A stretch of 14,818 nt of DNA from Sphingobium sp. CCH11-B1 (GCF_001556865.1 NZ_LSJY01000075.1:1-14818), one strand, 5' to 3'; numbered from the stretch's first letter, positions 1 to 8,609 are shown. Made by a program: numbers and translations. Notes: generated by a model from the letters alone, not told the origin.

Positions 1-543
1 CCCCTCGCCACGCCCGACCCCGATCGCCCGTGGCTGGACATGGACCTGGCCGTCACCCAGGCCCGCTTCTCGCTGCTGGGCGTGACCGTCAGCTATACCC
101 TCATCCTCCACAATCGTGGCGAACGGCCCGCCCGGGAGGTCATGGTGCGCGGCCTGCTGGGCAATGGCGGCGCGCAGCAGCAGGCGTTGCTGCAAGGCTT
201 CTTCAGCGGGCAGGACGGCCTGCCGCTGCACAGCGTCGTCGCCATCGCCCCGGGCGAGACGCAGAGCGTTTCGGGCGAACTGCGCCTGTCGCCGGAGCAG
301 ATCGTGCCGGTGGAGATGGGCCAGCGCAGCCTGCTCATTCCGGTCGCCGCCTTCGACGCCGCCTATCTCTGGGGCGATCGGGATGGCGAGGCGGCAGGCA
401 CGGGCCGCACCGCCCGCGCCTTCGTCGTCGGGCAGGAGCAGGACCCGCCGGCCGACCGCCTCGCGCCCCTTCGCCTTGATCAGGGGCCACGCCAATATCG
501 CCGCCCCGCCGCCCGCGCCGCCGCAGAACTCACCCCCGCCTGA
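1..543 (+). CDS. Unidentified protein, C-terminal part (5' end outside window)
   Basis: The reading frame is open from base 1 to the TGA at 541-543, so the gene starts upstream of the window and the ATG at 40 is probably internal. About 180 residues are visible. The middle alternates short hydrophobic stretches with Gly/Asn turns (VSYTLILHNRGERPAREV, then APGETQSVSGELRL), which looks like a beta-sandwich of the CARDB/Ig type often seen in secreted or membrane-attached proteins. That is an inference from pattern only. The last 40 or so residues are Arg/Pro/Ala-rich and look disordered. I do not recognise the family. It ends 83 bp before sseA on the same strand. Confidence is good that it is coding, because the frame is long, GC-biased and continuous, and low for any role. 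Confidence 0.6.
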   Translation, partial: PLATPDPDRPWLDMDLAVTQARFSLLGVTVSYTLILHNRGERPAREVMVRGLLGNGGAQQQALLQGFFSGQDGLPLHSVVAIAPGETQSVSGELRLSPEQIVPVEMGQRSLLIPVAAFDAAYLWGDRDGEAAGTGRTARAFVVGQEQDPPADRLAPLRLDQGPRQYRRPAARAAAELTPA

Positions 544-626
544 CCCTGTCGGAAAGGGCAGAGCGCGCTTGTCGAAGCCCCGTCCTTTCGCCAAAGAAAG
601 CCGGAGGGCAGCATCAAGGACAGGCC

Positions 627-1484
627 ATGACCATCTTCGTTTCCACCGACTGGCTCGCCGCCGAACTGGGCGCCCCGGACCTCGTCATCCTGGATGCCAG
701 CCTCTTCCTGCCCGGCACCCCGCGCGATCCCCGCGCCGAGTTCGAGGCCGCCCATATTCCCGGCGCAGCCTATATGGACCTGCCCACGCTCAACGACCCG
801 AACGATCCCGTGCCGGGCATGCTGCCCCCCGACGCGATGATGACGCAACGCGCGCAGGCGCTCGGCATTCATCCCGACAACCGCATCATCGTCTATGACA
901 ACAGCCCGACGCACAGCGCCGCGCGCGGATGGTGGATGATGCGCGTCTATGGCCTGGGCGCGGACCGGGGCCGGGGCGCCGCGATCCTGGACGGCGGCCT
1001 GCCCAAATGGGTGGCGGAGGGGCGCGCGGTCGAAAGCGGCCCCGTCTCGCCCGCGCCCGGCACCGCCATCGCCCGGCTCGACCGGTCGCAGGTCCGAACC
1101 AAGGCCGACCTGATCGCCAATCTCGCCAGCGGCGACGCCCAGGTGATCGACGCGCGCGGCGCGGCCCGCTTCACCGGCGCGGAGGCGGAACCGCGCCCCG
1201 GCATGGCGTCGGGCCATATTCCCGGCAGCCGCAACCTCCCCTCCTCCGCCCTGTTCGACGCGGACAACCGGATGAAGCAGGGCAATGAACTGCGCCGCCT
1301 GTTCGTGGAGGCCGGCACGGATTTCGACCGCCCCGTCATCACCAGCTGCGGCAGCGGCGTCACCGCCGCCATCCTGCTCGCGGGGCTGGAGACGCTCGGC
1401 AAGACGGACGTGTCCCTCTATGACGGCAGCTGGTCGGAATGGGGCTTCGATCCCGGCACGCCCAAGGCGACGGGTGCGGCGTGA
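627..1484 (+). CDS. sseA: 3-mercaptopyruvate sulfurtransferase (tandem rhodanese)
   Basis: The 285-residue protein has two rhodanese domains, about residues 1-130 and 155-285. The first carries the HIPGA motif (43-47) but lacks a loop cysteine, as expected for the inactive domain. The second has HIPG again (197-200) and the active-site loop CGSGVTA, with Cys241 as the expected persulfide-forming residue. CGSG(V/T)TA is the loop form of mercaptopyruvate sulfurtransferases, whereas thiosulfate sulfurtransferases usually have CRKGVTA, so MST is the better call. Known reaction: transfer of sulfane sulfur from 3-mercaptopyruvate to a thiol or cyanide, releasing pyruvate, in the cytoplasm. The ATG at 627 has AAGGA (616-620) six bases upstream. 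The stop overlaps the start of the next gene in the sequence GTGA, so the two are probably co-translated. Confidence 0.92.
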   Translation: MTIFVSTDWLAAELGAPDLVILDASLFLPGTPRDPRAEFEAAHIPGAAYMDLPTLNDPNDPVPGMLPPDAMMTQRAQALGIHPDNRIIVYDNSPTHSAARGWWMMRVYGLGADRGRGAAILDGGLPKWVAEGRAVESGPVSPAPGTAIARLDRSQVRTKADLIANLASGDAQVIDARGAARFTGAEAEPRPGMASGHIPGSRNLPSSALFDADNRMKQGNELRRLFVEAGTDFDRPVITSCGSGVTAAILLAGLETLGKTDVSLYDGSWSEWGFDPGTPKATGAA

Positions 1485-2704
1485 GCGAGGATGATGCGCG
1501 CAAGCCGCTGACGAAGCTGGCGCAGGCGGGGCGCAGGCCGGAATGGACCGGCATGCCGGGGCAGCCCGGCGGTATCGTCAGCCCGCCGGTATGGCGCGCC
1601 TCCACCATCCTTTACGATGATGTCGCCCACCTGCGGAAAGCGGCGGGCAGCAGCACGCATGAACGCCTCTTCTACGGGCGGAAAGGCACGCCGACGGCCT
1701 GGTCGCTCGCCGACGCGCTCACCGAACTGGAACCGGGCGCGGACGGCACGATGCTCTTCCCGTCGGGCGTGGCGGCGATCGCCTGCGCGCTCATGGCGGT
1801 GCTGAAACCCGGCGACCGGCTGCTGATGGTCGACAGCGCCTACGACCCCACCCGCAATTTCTGCGAACAGGTGCTGCGTCCCTGGGGCGTCGAGACGATC
1901 TATTATGATCCGACCAGCCTCTCGCTCGACGCCCATCTCGCCGATGGGCCGATCCGCGCGCTGTTCCTCGAAAGCCCCGGCAGCCTGACCTTCGAGGTGC
2001 AGGACGTGCCCGCGCTCGCCGCCTGGGCGAAGGCGAACGGGGTCGTCACGCTGATCGACAATACATGGGCGACGCCGCTCTATTTCCCGGCGCTTTCCCA
2101 CGGCGTCGACATCTCCATCCTGGCGGGCACCAAATATATCGTCGGCCATAGCGACGTGATGATCGGCAGCGTCAGCGCCACGGCCGACTGGTTCGGGCGC
2201 ATACGGCAGGGCGCCTATCTGTTCGGCCAGATGGTCAGCCCGGACGACGCCTGGCTGGCGTCGCGGGGCCTGCGCACGCTGGGCATCCGCCTTGCCCAGC
2301 ATCGCGACAGCGCGCTTGCCGTCGCCCGCTGGCTGGCCGATCAGCCGGATGTCGCCCGCGTCCTGCACCCCGCCCTGCCCGACTTTCCGGGGCATGACGT
2401 CTGGCGGCGCGACTTTACCGGGTCCACCGGCCTTTTCAGCTTCATCCTCAAGGGCGGCGACGAGGCCGCGCGCGCCGCGCTGATCGACGGTCTCGCCCAT
2501 TTCGGCATCGGCTACAGCTGGGGCGGGTTCGAGAGCCTCGCCCTTCCAGTCGATCCTGCCCGTTACCGCAGCGTCACGCGCTGGGAAGCGGAAGGACCGG
2601 CCGTCCGCCTTCATGTCGGACTGGAAGACCCGGCCGACCTCATCGCCGATCTCGACGCGGGCCTTGCCCGTTTCCGGGCCGCGCGCGACGGGGGTCGCGC
2701 CTGA
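1481..2704 (+). CDS. metC: Cystathionine beta-lyase-type PLP enzyme (MetC, Cys/Met metabolism family)
   Basis: A PLP-dependent Cys/Met-metabolism enzyme of fold type I. The GTG at 1481 overlaps the sseA TGA (GTGA) and gives 407 residues starting MSEDDARKP. An in-frame ATG at 1439 lies deep inside sseA and would add 14 Gly/Arg-rich residues without family character, so I prefer the GTG. Visible family motifs are PPVWRASTILYDD near the N terminus, FYGRKGTPT (substrate/PLP contact region), LFPSGVAAIACAL, IDNTWATPL and GTKYIVGHSDVM, whose Lys218 should form the Schiff base. Alphaproteobacterial MetC proteins have this pattern. Expected reaction: cystathionine to homocysteine, pyruvate and ammonia. 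A related gamma-synthase or gamma-lyase activity cannot be excluded from sequence alone. Coupling to sseA suggests a shared role in sulfur amino acid turnover. Confidence 0.88.
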   Translation: MSEDDARKPLTKLAQAGRRPEWTGMPGQPGGIVSPPVWRASTILYDDVAHLRKAAGSSTHERLFYGRKGTPTAWSLADALTELEPGADGTMLFPSGVAAIACALMAVLKPGDRLLMVDSAYDPTRNFCEQVLRPWGVETIYYDPTSLSLDAHLADGPIRALFLESPGSLTFEVQDVPALAAWAKANGVVTLIDNTWATPLYFPALSHGVDISILAGTKYIVGHSDVMIGSVSATADWFGRIRQGAYLFGQMVSPDDAWLASRGLRTLGIRLAQHRDSALAVARWLADQPDVARVLHPALPDFPGHDVWRRDFTGSTGLFSFILKGGDEAARAALIDGLAHFGIGYSWGGFESLALPVDPARYRSVTRWEAEGPAVRLHVGLEDPADLIADLDAGLARFRAARDGGRA

Positions 2705-2717
2705 GCGCTTGGCCGAC

Positions 2718-2723
2718 TATATT
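2718..2723 (+). promoter_or_regulatory. Candidate -10 box of crtZ
   Basis: TATATT differs from the bacterial consensus TATAAT at one position and ends six bases before the ATG of crtZ at 2730. No good -35 hexamer lies 15-18 bases upstream. If used, transcription would begin at or next to the start codon, giving a leaderless message. This would agree with the absence of a Shine-Dalgarno sequence before that ATG. Confidence 0.3.
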
Positions 2724-2729
2724 CCCTCC

Positions 2730-3251
2730 ATGCCACCGCTCTCTCTCCTGCTGATCTTCATCGCCACCGTCGCCGCGATGGAAGGGTTCGCCTATGTCAT
2801 GCACCGCTGGGTGATGCACGGGCCGGGCTGGTTTCTCCATGCCAGCCACCATCGCCCCCGCACGGGTTTGTGGGAGGCGAACGACCTCTACTTCGTCATC
2901 TTCGCGCTCCCCTCCATCCTCCTCCTGCTCGGCGGCGTGCAATGGGGCTGGGGCGGCTGGGCGACGGCAATGGGCGCGGGGATCGCGGCCTATGGCGCCA
3001 TCTATCTGGGCTTCCACGACATCATCGTGCATCAGCGTGTGCGCAACCGCTATGTCGCGCGCTCGCGCTACATGAAGCGGATCGTCCAGGCGCACCGTCT
3101 GCATCATGCCGTCGAAACAAAGCAAGGCACGGTCAGCTTCGGCTTCCTCGTCGCGCCGCATCCGACAGCGCTCAAGCGCCAGCTCGCCCGGAACGGCCGC
3201 GCCGGCATCCGCGCCGCGCGCGGTGTGGAAACGGCCGAGCCGCTGCCCTGA
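2730..3251 (+). CDS. crtZ: Beta-carotene hydroxylase (CrtZ, fatty acid hydroxylase superfamily)
   Basis: The 173-residue membrane protein has the complete set of histidine clusters of CrtZ-type di-iron hydroxylases: H25-x4-H30, H37-xx-H40-H41, H96-x4-H101 and H122-xx-H125-H126. The family also conserves the surrounding HRWVMHG, HDIIVHQR and QAHRLHHAVE stretches and the following VSFGFL. Hydrophobic helices lie about residues 3-22, 52-70 and 76-95. Known role: adds hydroxyl groups at C3 and C3' of beta-ionone rings (beta-carotene to zeaxanthin); in sphingomonads this feeds pigments such as nostoxanthin. The length matches the family. The ATG at 2730 starts the hydrophobic N terminus typical of CrtZ; an in-frame TTG at 2709 is possible but less likely. 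No other carotenoid gene is in the window, so it is a detached member of the pathway, 25 bp after metC. Confidence 0.9.
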   Translation: MPPLSLLLIFIATVAAMEGFAYVMHRWVMHGPGWFLHASHHRPRTGLWEANDLYFVIFALPSILLLLGGVQWGWGGWATAMGAGIAAYGAIYLGFHDIIVHQRVRNRYVARSRYMKRIVQAHRLHHAVETKQGTVSFGFLVAPHPTALKRQLARNGRAGIRAARGVETAEPLP

Positions 3252-3358
3252 GGGCGGACTTTCCTACTTCGCCTGCCCGCGCTTCACTGCGGTCATGTCC
3301 GGCCCCGCCCAACCTCCTGCTCCCGACGCGCCCTGTCGCCCTCCAGGCGCCGATGGCG

Positions 3359-3469
3359 GAGACGCGTCGCGAGCGCGTTCGGCACGCTTCGGGGACGCGT
3401 GTGAGAGGCGTCGCGAGCGCGTCGCGGGCGAAAAGCCCGGTTTTGCGTGGCGTAATGGTGTGAACTTCG
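3359..3469 (-). repeat. Dispersed ~111-bp intergenic repeat, copy A
   Basis: Read on the minus strand this 111-base segment aligns end to end with 8717-8828 read on the plus strand. Shared blocks are CGAAGTTCAYACC at one end, GCCACGCAAAAC, CGACGCGCTCGCGA (here 3411-3424) and an exact 18-mer GCGCTCGCGACGCGTCTC (here 3359-3376) at the other end. I counted 48 matches over the 63 bases nearest the 18-mer end without gaps. Inside the copy, GCGTCGCGAGCGCGT occurs twice as a direct repeat (3364-3378 and 3408-3422). It ends 97 bases before the fumC start codon. Confidence 0.8.
3425..3444 (+). terminator. Small hairpin with T run, possible crtZ terminator
   Basis: A five-base-pair stem CGGGC/GCCCG closes the loop GAAAA and is followed by GTTTT, which has the form of a weak intrinsic terminator for plus-strand transcription. 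It lies inside repeat copy A and about 170 bases after the crtZ stop. The matching place in repeat copy B can form only a three-pair stem, so the structure is not conserved between copies. Confidence 0.3.
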
Positions 3470-3505
3470 GTCCGCATCCAGCGCCGCCGTTTCACCGACG
3501 GGTCA

Positions 3506-3533
3506 TTGGTATTTGCCGTCGCCGCCCTACATG
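3506..3533 (+). promoter_or_regulatory. Candidate fumC promoter
   Basis: TTGGTA (3506-3511) and TACATG (3528-3533) are separated by 16 bases and would place the transcript start near 3540, upstream of the GAAGG ribosome site at 3551-3555. Both hexamers match the sigma-70 consensus only partly, so this is a weak call. Confidence 0.25.
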
Positions 3534-3566
3534 CCCTCCATCCCCCACACGAAGGCGACGACATCC

Positions 3567-4952
<1,386 letters not shown>

Positions 4953-4992
4953 TGGTGGCGGAACCGGCGGCGCTGCGATACATTGACTCGAC

Positions 4993-5355
4993 ATGAAGAA
5001 GAAAAGCCTCACCCCCGACGCACCCCTGGTGACGATACGCCCGCCGCGTAAGGCCGGGCTGCTGCGAAAGGCGGCGCGGGTGGGTGCGACGGTGGTTGCC
5101 GCGCGCGTCGCCGCCGCCACCGGCAAGAAGGGCGTGGTCGGCCTCCTCGCCGGGGCCGGGGCGAAGCGGGTCATCATGCGCTATCCCGCCGGCGCGCTGT
5201 TCGTGACCGGCGCCTACATGGCTGGCAAGCTATACGAAGCCAAGCGCGAGGCGCAGCGGCGCAAGACGCAGAAGCTGCTGACCGATCAGAGTGCTGTTCC
5301 CGCCGGGAGCGACGCCATCCCCATCGGAAGCGCGCGCAAGACGGGTAAGGCCTAA
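4993..5355 (+). CDS. Small basic hypothetical protein
   Basis: The 120-residue protein begins MKKKSLTPDAPLV and is rich in Lys, Arg, Ala and Gly. The centre (about residues 48-82) is Gly/Ala/Val-rich, including RYPAGALFVTGAYMAGKLY (63-81), and could be a weak membrane helix or amphipathic segment. After it comes a charged stretch AKREAQRRKTQK (83-94) and a disordered tail. I do not recognise a family. It follows fumC by 40 bp on the same strand with no terminator between, so it may be co-transcribed. There is no Shine-Dalgarno sequence; TACATT (4979-4984) ends eight bases before the ATG and could be a -10 box of a leaderless message. Its TAA interlocks with the TAG of the convergent DUF2585 gene. 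Codon use resembles its neighbours, which supports real coding. Confidence 0.7.
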   Translation: MKKKSLTPDAPLVTIRPPRKAGLLRKAARVGATVVAARVAAATGKKGVVGLLAGAGAKRVIMRYPAGALFVTGAYMAGKLYEAKREAQRRKTQKLLTDQSAVPAGSDAIPIGSARKTGKA

Positions 5356-5924
5356 AGTGCCGCCTGCCACTGGCGGATCGCTTCGACCGGCCAGGTCAGC
5401 ATCAGGATGTTGAGCGTCAGATTGTCGCGGATAACGACAAGTGCGAGCAATTCCATGAGGATGCCGGCCGCGATGGTGACGCGCACGGGCGCGCGCGCCG
5501 CGAACAGAAATCCGGCTGTCATCATCCCGATGTCGCTCATCGAATTGAGGATCGAGTCGCCCGAATAGCCGAGCGCGATCGTCGCCGTGCGATACCGGTC
5601 GATGATGATCGGGGAATTTTCGAGGATTTCCCAGGCCGATTCCACCGCGACCGCAGCGGCGAGCCGCGTGCCCAACGGCTTCCCGCGCAACAGCCAGCGC
5701 GCCAGCGCGTAGAAGAGGAAGCCGTGAATGACGTGGCTGAGGCTGTACCAGTCGGCGATATGCTGGCTGTTGCCGCTGTCGAGCGCGCCATGCCATAATT
5801 CCACCCGCCCGCACGTGCAGATGGGCGGCCGGTGCATCAGGAACAGCAGCACGCATGCCCCCACAGCCACCAGAGCGGCCAGGATGAAGCCCCGCCTGTT
5901 CCCGCTGCTGCGCCTTCGCCCCAT
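5352..5924 (-). CDS. DUF2585 (UPF0314) integral membrane protein
   Basis: The 190-residue membrane protein of unknown function matches the alphaproteobacterial DUF2585/UPF0314 family. Visible conserved motifs are ICTCG (35-39), NSQHIADWY (52-60), SHVIHGFLFY (63-72), ESAWEILENSP (95-105), IIDRYR and GYSGDSILNSMSD (119-131). The conserved Cys, His, Asp and Glu residues suggest a polar or metal site at the membrane, but no function is established to my knowledge. Hydrophobic helices lie about 12-30, 64-78, 131-147 and 150-165. I start at the ATG at 5924 because GAGGGGGGAGA sits just upstream at good spacing. The alternative ATG at 5969 adds 15 basic residues and would leave only eight bases to the divergent gmk start. 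Confidence 0.88.
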   Translation of the reverse strand: MGRRRSSGNRRGFILAALVAVGACVLLFLMHRPPICTCGRVELWHGALDSGNSQHIADWYSLSHVIHGFLFYALARWLLRGKPLGTRLAAAVAVESAWEILENSPIIIDRYRTATIALGYSGDSILNSMSDIGMMTAGFLFAARAPVRVTIAAGILMELLALVVIRDNLTLNILMLTWPVEAIRQWQAAL

Positions 5925-5977
5925 CCGTCTCGTCTCCCCCCTCTTGCAAAAAACGCGCTTCGGCGTCACTACCGGCC
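5925..5977. promoter_or_regulatory. Divergent promoter region between the DUF2585 gene and gmk
   Basis: These 53 bases must hold the start signals of both genes. On the minus strand GAGGGGGGAGA is the ribosome site of the DUF2585 gene. On the plus strand TTGCAA (5944-5949) and the weak CACTAC (5967-5972) are 17 bases apart, and the latter ends five bases before the gmk ATG, which has no Shine-Dalgarno sequence. The -10 match is poor, so the gmk promoter assignment is tentative. Confidence 0.35.
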
Positions 5978-6643
5978 ATGGCCGACAGCATCCCGAACCA
6001 GACGCCCGACTTTAAGCGCCGGGGCCTGCTCTTCGTTCTGTCCTCGCCTTCGGGCGCGGGCAAGTCCACCATCGCGCGCAAGCTGCTGGCCGCCGAGCCT
6101 GACCTGTCCATGTCGGTATCTGCCACCACGCGGCCGATGCGGCCGGGAGAGGTGGACGGCAAGGATTATCATTTCGTCGATCTCGAAGAATTCCGGCGCA
6201 TGGCGAACGACCATGAGTTTCTGGAATGGGCGCACGTGTTCGGCCAGCGCTACGGCACGCCGCGGGCGGCGGTGGAGGCCATGCTGAAGTCCGGCAAGGA
6301 CGTGCTGTTCGACATCGACTGGCAGGGCGCGCAGCAGTTGCACCAGATCGCCGGCGGCGATGTCGTGCGCATCTTCATCCTGCCCCCTTCGATGGAGGAG
6401 CTGGAACGCCGCCTGCGCGGGCGCGCGACTGACAGCAACGAAGTGATCGAAGGCCGCATGGCGCGCGCCGCAGGCGAGATCGCGCACTGGGACGGATATG
6501 ACTATGTGCTGTGCAATGTGGATGCGGAGGATTGTTTCCAGCGGGTCCAGACCATCCTGCACGCCGAACGGATGAAGCGCAGCCGCCAGACCGGCCTCAT
6601 CGGTTTCATCCGCAAGCTCAGTCGCTATCACCAGGACGACTGA
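5978..6643 (+). CDS. gmk: Guanylate kinase
   Basis: The 221-residue cytosolic enzyme phosphorylates GMP to GDP with ATP. The P-loop SSPSGAGKST is at residues 22-31, with Lys29 and Ser30 as the nucleotide-binding residues. It is followed by the GMP-binding signature SATTRPMRPGE (48-58), DYHFV, the EWAHVFGQRYGTP segment (83-95) and the FDIDWQGAQQL segment (111-121). The length is slightly above the usual 205-210 because of a short N-terminal extension (MADSIPNQTP) and a C-terminal basic tail. The gene diverges from the DUF2585 gene and converges on the methyltransferase gene, from which it is separated by a hairpin. The start is chosen from the family N terminus; there is no clear ribosome site. 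Confidence 0.95.
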   Translation: MADSIPNQTPDFKRRGLLFVLSSPSGAGKSTIARKLLAAEPDLSMSVSATTRPMRPGEVDGKDYHFVDLEEFRRMANDHEFLEWAHVFGQRYGTPRAAVEAMLKSGKDVLFDIDWQGAQQLHQIAGGDVVRIFILPPSMEELERRLRGRATDSNEVIEGRMARAAGEIAHWDGYDYVLCNVDAEDCFQRVQTILHAERMKRSRQTGLIGFIRKLSRYHQDD

Positions 6644-6667
6644 GCGCGCCACCCATACGGTGTGCGC
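6644..6667. terminator. Hairpin between convergent gmk and methyltransferase genes
   Basis: Immediately after the gmk TGA, GCGCGCCACC pairs with GGTGTGCGC around the loop CATAC, with one bulged C and one G-T pair. It is the only obvious palindrome in the 45-base gap between two converging genes and could end transcription from both sides. No T run follows on either strand, so it is not a textbook intrinsic terminator. Confidence 0.4.
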
Positions 6668-6688
6668 CCCAGGCGGCGGGTAGGAAAG

Positions 6689-7753
6689 CTATTTGTCGAA
6701 ACCCGCCGGAGCGGCCCAGTCGGGATGGGTCCATGCCATCGCCTTGAACAAGGTGCCCATCTGTTCGGGATCGGTAAGGCGGCGGCGGGCCGCATCCACG
6801 TCCTGCGCGCGATCCGGGCTGGACGCCGCCAGTTGATCGGCGCGGGCATGGATGCCGAGTTGCGCCAGGAAATCGCCCTGCCCGGCCGGACCATATACCC
6901 GCAGCCCCGCCTGCCGCGCCATATTGCCCAGCATGGTGAAATCGACATGGGTGGTAAGGTCCACCTCGCCCGGATCGGCGAAGGGATCAGCGAAGGCGTG
7001 ATCCCTGACCGCCTGAAGCGTGTCGCCCAGCGCCGGGCCTTCATAGCCATAGTCGATGAGGATCGCGACGCCGCCCTGCTTGGCGATCCGGTTGGCGAGC
7101 GCAAAGGCGATGCCTGCGCCGACGATCGGCGATTCGATGATCGCGCCGTCCTCCGCCTGCGCGGCAATCGGCGGCAGGCCTGATTCGATGCGACGATAGC
7201 CGGGAACGGCGAGGAAACGTCCTTCCGCTTCCCGCGCGACCACCACCCGTTCCCGCCATTCGTCAGCGACGCGGACGCATTGCCGTATCGGCAGCGCATC
7301 GAAAAATTCGTTGGCGACCACCAGCAGCGGGCCTTTTTCCGGCAGGGTGTCGATCGTGTCGTGGTGGTGGGCAATGGGGAGCAGCGCCCGTTGGCGGTCG
7401 CGCAGGACGGGGCTCGTTTCCACCAGATGCAGCTTGGGCGCGAGGGCCGCCCGCTCCATCGCGCGGAGCGCATCGGACGCCAGCGTGCCGCGTCCCGGAC
7501 CGAGTTCGACATAGGCGGGATCGGGCCGCCTGCCCGAGCGCATCCACACATCCGCGAGCGCCAGCCCGACCAGTTCGCCGAACATCTGGCTGATTTCGGG
7601 CGCGGTGGTGAAGTCGCCGGCCGCGCCCAGCGGATCGCGGGTGGCGTAATAATGCTGGTTCGCCTCCCCGATATAATGGGCGACGGATATCGGCCCGCCC
7701 GCCGCGATCTGGCGCGCCAGCCGCGTGGCGAGCGGTTCGGCGTCAGCCGACAC
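6689..7753 (-). CDS. Class I SAM-dependent methyltransferase, MidA/NDUFAF7 family (COG1565)
   Basis: The 354-residue protein belongs to the family whose mitochondrial member NDUFAF7/MidA methylates an arginine of the NDUFS2 subunit during complex I assembly; the bacterial target is probably NuoD, by inference. Visible motifs are GPISVAHYI (20-28), [15 protein letters not shown] (46-60), the SAM-binding [13 protein letters not shown] (82-94), HLVETSP (109-115) and [10 protein letters not shown] (147-156), all typical of the family. The start codon is GTG at 7753 (CAC on the plus strand), 11 bases inside the end of lgt, so translation is probably coupled to lgt. No later start preserves the family N terminus. 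The C-terminal third is more variable, ending in [14 protein letters not shown]. Confidence 0.9.
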   Translation of the reverse strand: MSADAEPLATRLARQIAAGGPISVAHYIGEANQHYYATRDPLGAAGDFTTAPEISQMFGELVGLALADVWMRSGRRPDPAYVELGPGRGTLASDALRAMERAALAPKLHLVETSPVLRDRQRALLPIAHHHDTIDTLPEKGPLLVVANEFFDALPIRQCVRVADEWRERVVVAREAEGRFLAVPGYRRIESGLPPIAAQAEDGAIIESPIVGAGIAFALANRIAKQGGVAILIDYGYEGPALGDTLQAVRDHAFADPFADPGEVDLTTHVDFTMLGNMARQAGLRVYGPAGQGDFLAQLGIHARADQLAASSPDRAQDVDAARRRLTDPEQMGTLFKAMAWTHPDWAAPAGFDK

Positions 7754-8609
7754 TGGCGCTGCCGGCGACCGGCTCGACGCGCAGGCGGCGGCCCTTCGCC
7801 GTGGCGATAAGATAGAGGCCCGCGACGATCATCGGGATGCAGAGCCACTGGCCCATATGCAGGCCCGTGCGCGCGGCGAATTCCATAAGCTGGGCGTCGG
7901 CTTCGCGGACATATTCGACGGCGAAGCGGAAGCAGCCATAGCCGAGCAGGAAGATGCCGACGAGCTTGCCGGGTTCGTAGCGCGCCTTCGTCCGCCAGAA
8001 GGCATAGGCAAGGATGAGGAACAGCAGCACACCTTCCAGCAGCGCTTCGTAAAGCTGGCTGGGGTGGCGGGGAAAGGGTCCGCCGGTGGGGAAGATGATG
8101 GCCCAGGGAACGTCGGTTTCCTTGCCCCAAAGTTCCCCGTTCACGAAATTGGCCAGCCGGCCGAAGAAGAGGCCGAAGGGCACCACGCAGGCGACATAGT
8201 CGTGGATGCGCAGCCAGTTCAGCTTTTCCTTCCATGCCATGTAGAGGATGCCGAGCGAGACGCCGAGCGCGCCGCCATGGAAGGACATGCCGCCATTCCA
8301 TAGTTTGAATATGTCGAGCGGGTGGCGGAGGATTTCGGGCTGGTAAAAGACCACATAGGCGAGCCGGCCGCCGATGATGATGCCGAGGGTCGCATAGAAG
8401 ATCATGTCGTCGGCATGGCGTCGCGCCATCGGCGACCCGGGCTGCGCGACCAGTTTCAGCAGATACCAGTAGCCGATCAGGATGCCCGCCAGATAGGCGA
8501 GGCTGTACCATTTGATGGTGAAGAAGCCGAGGTTGAGGGCCACGGGGTTCAGCCCCAGATCTTCGAAACGAATGGCGCCCGAAGCGGCGGCGGCGAGGTC
8601 CAGGATCAA
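7743..8609 (-). CDS. lgt: Prolipoprotein diacylglyceryl transferase
   Basis: This inner-membrane enzyme moves diacylglycerol from phosphatidylglycerol to the lipobox cysteine of preprolipoproteins, the first step of lipoprotein maturation. From a TTG at 8609 the protein has 288 residues, normal for Lgt, with about seven hydrophobic helices. Signatures are [10 protein letters not shown] (80-89), GGMSFHGG with His111 (E. coli His103), the Lgt signature [13 protein letters not shown] (150-162) with Arg151 (E. coli Arg143), HPSQLYEA (182-189) and VEYVRE with Arg235 (E. coli Arg239). No ATG exists before the conserved region. The TTG at 8609 is preceded by TTAAGGGG at seven-base spacing and gives the N terminus MILDLAAA; another TTG at 8651 would add 14 residues but has no such ribosome site. 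The gene overlaps the following methyltransferase by 11 bases. Confidence 0.94.
   Translation of the reverse strand: MILDLAAAASGAIRFEDLGLNPVALNLGFFTIKWYSLAYLAGILIGYWYLLKLVAQPGSPMARRHADDMIFYATLGIIIGGRLAYVVFYQPEILRHPLDIFKLWNGGMSFHGGALGVSLGILYMAWKEKLNWLRIHDYVACVVPFGLFFGRLANFVNGELWGKETDVPWAIIFPTGGPFPRHPSQLYEALLEGVLLFLILAYAFWRTKARYEPGKLVGIFLLGYGCFRFAVEYVREADAQLMEFAARTGLHMGQWLCIPMIVAGLYLIATAKGRRLRVEPVAGSASVG

Larger units (their letters stand above)
3252..3566 (+). other. Non-coding stretch between crtZ and fumC
   Basis: There are 315 bases without a credible gene. Short open frames here are Arg/Ser/Pro-rich composition artefacts. The stretch contains CTTTCCTAC eight bases after the crtZ stop (3259-3267), copy A of a ~111-bp dispersed repeat (3359-3469), a small hairpin with a T run inside that repeat, and the probable fumC promoter and leader. 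Confidence 0.7.

Noticed and set aside
1418..2614. A 398-codon open frame on the minus strand opposite metC
   Set aside because: It mirrors a well-supported PLP enzyme, and its translation is Arg/Gly/Ala/Asp-rich without family motifs, the usual antisense shadow in GC-rich DNA.
2640..3161. A 173-codon minus-strand frame opposite crtZ
   Set aside because: The plus strand carries every CrtZ histidine cluster, and the antisense frame is charged low-complexity sequence.
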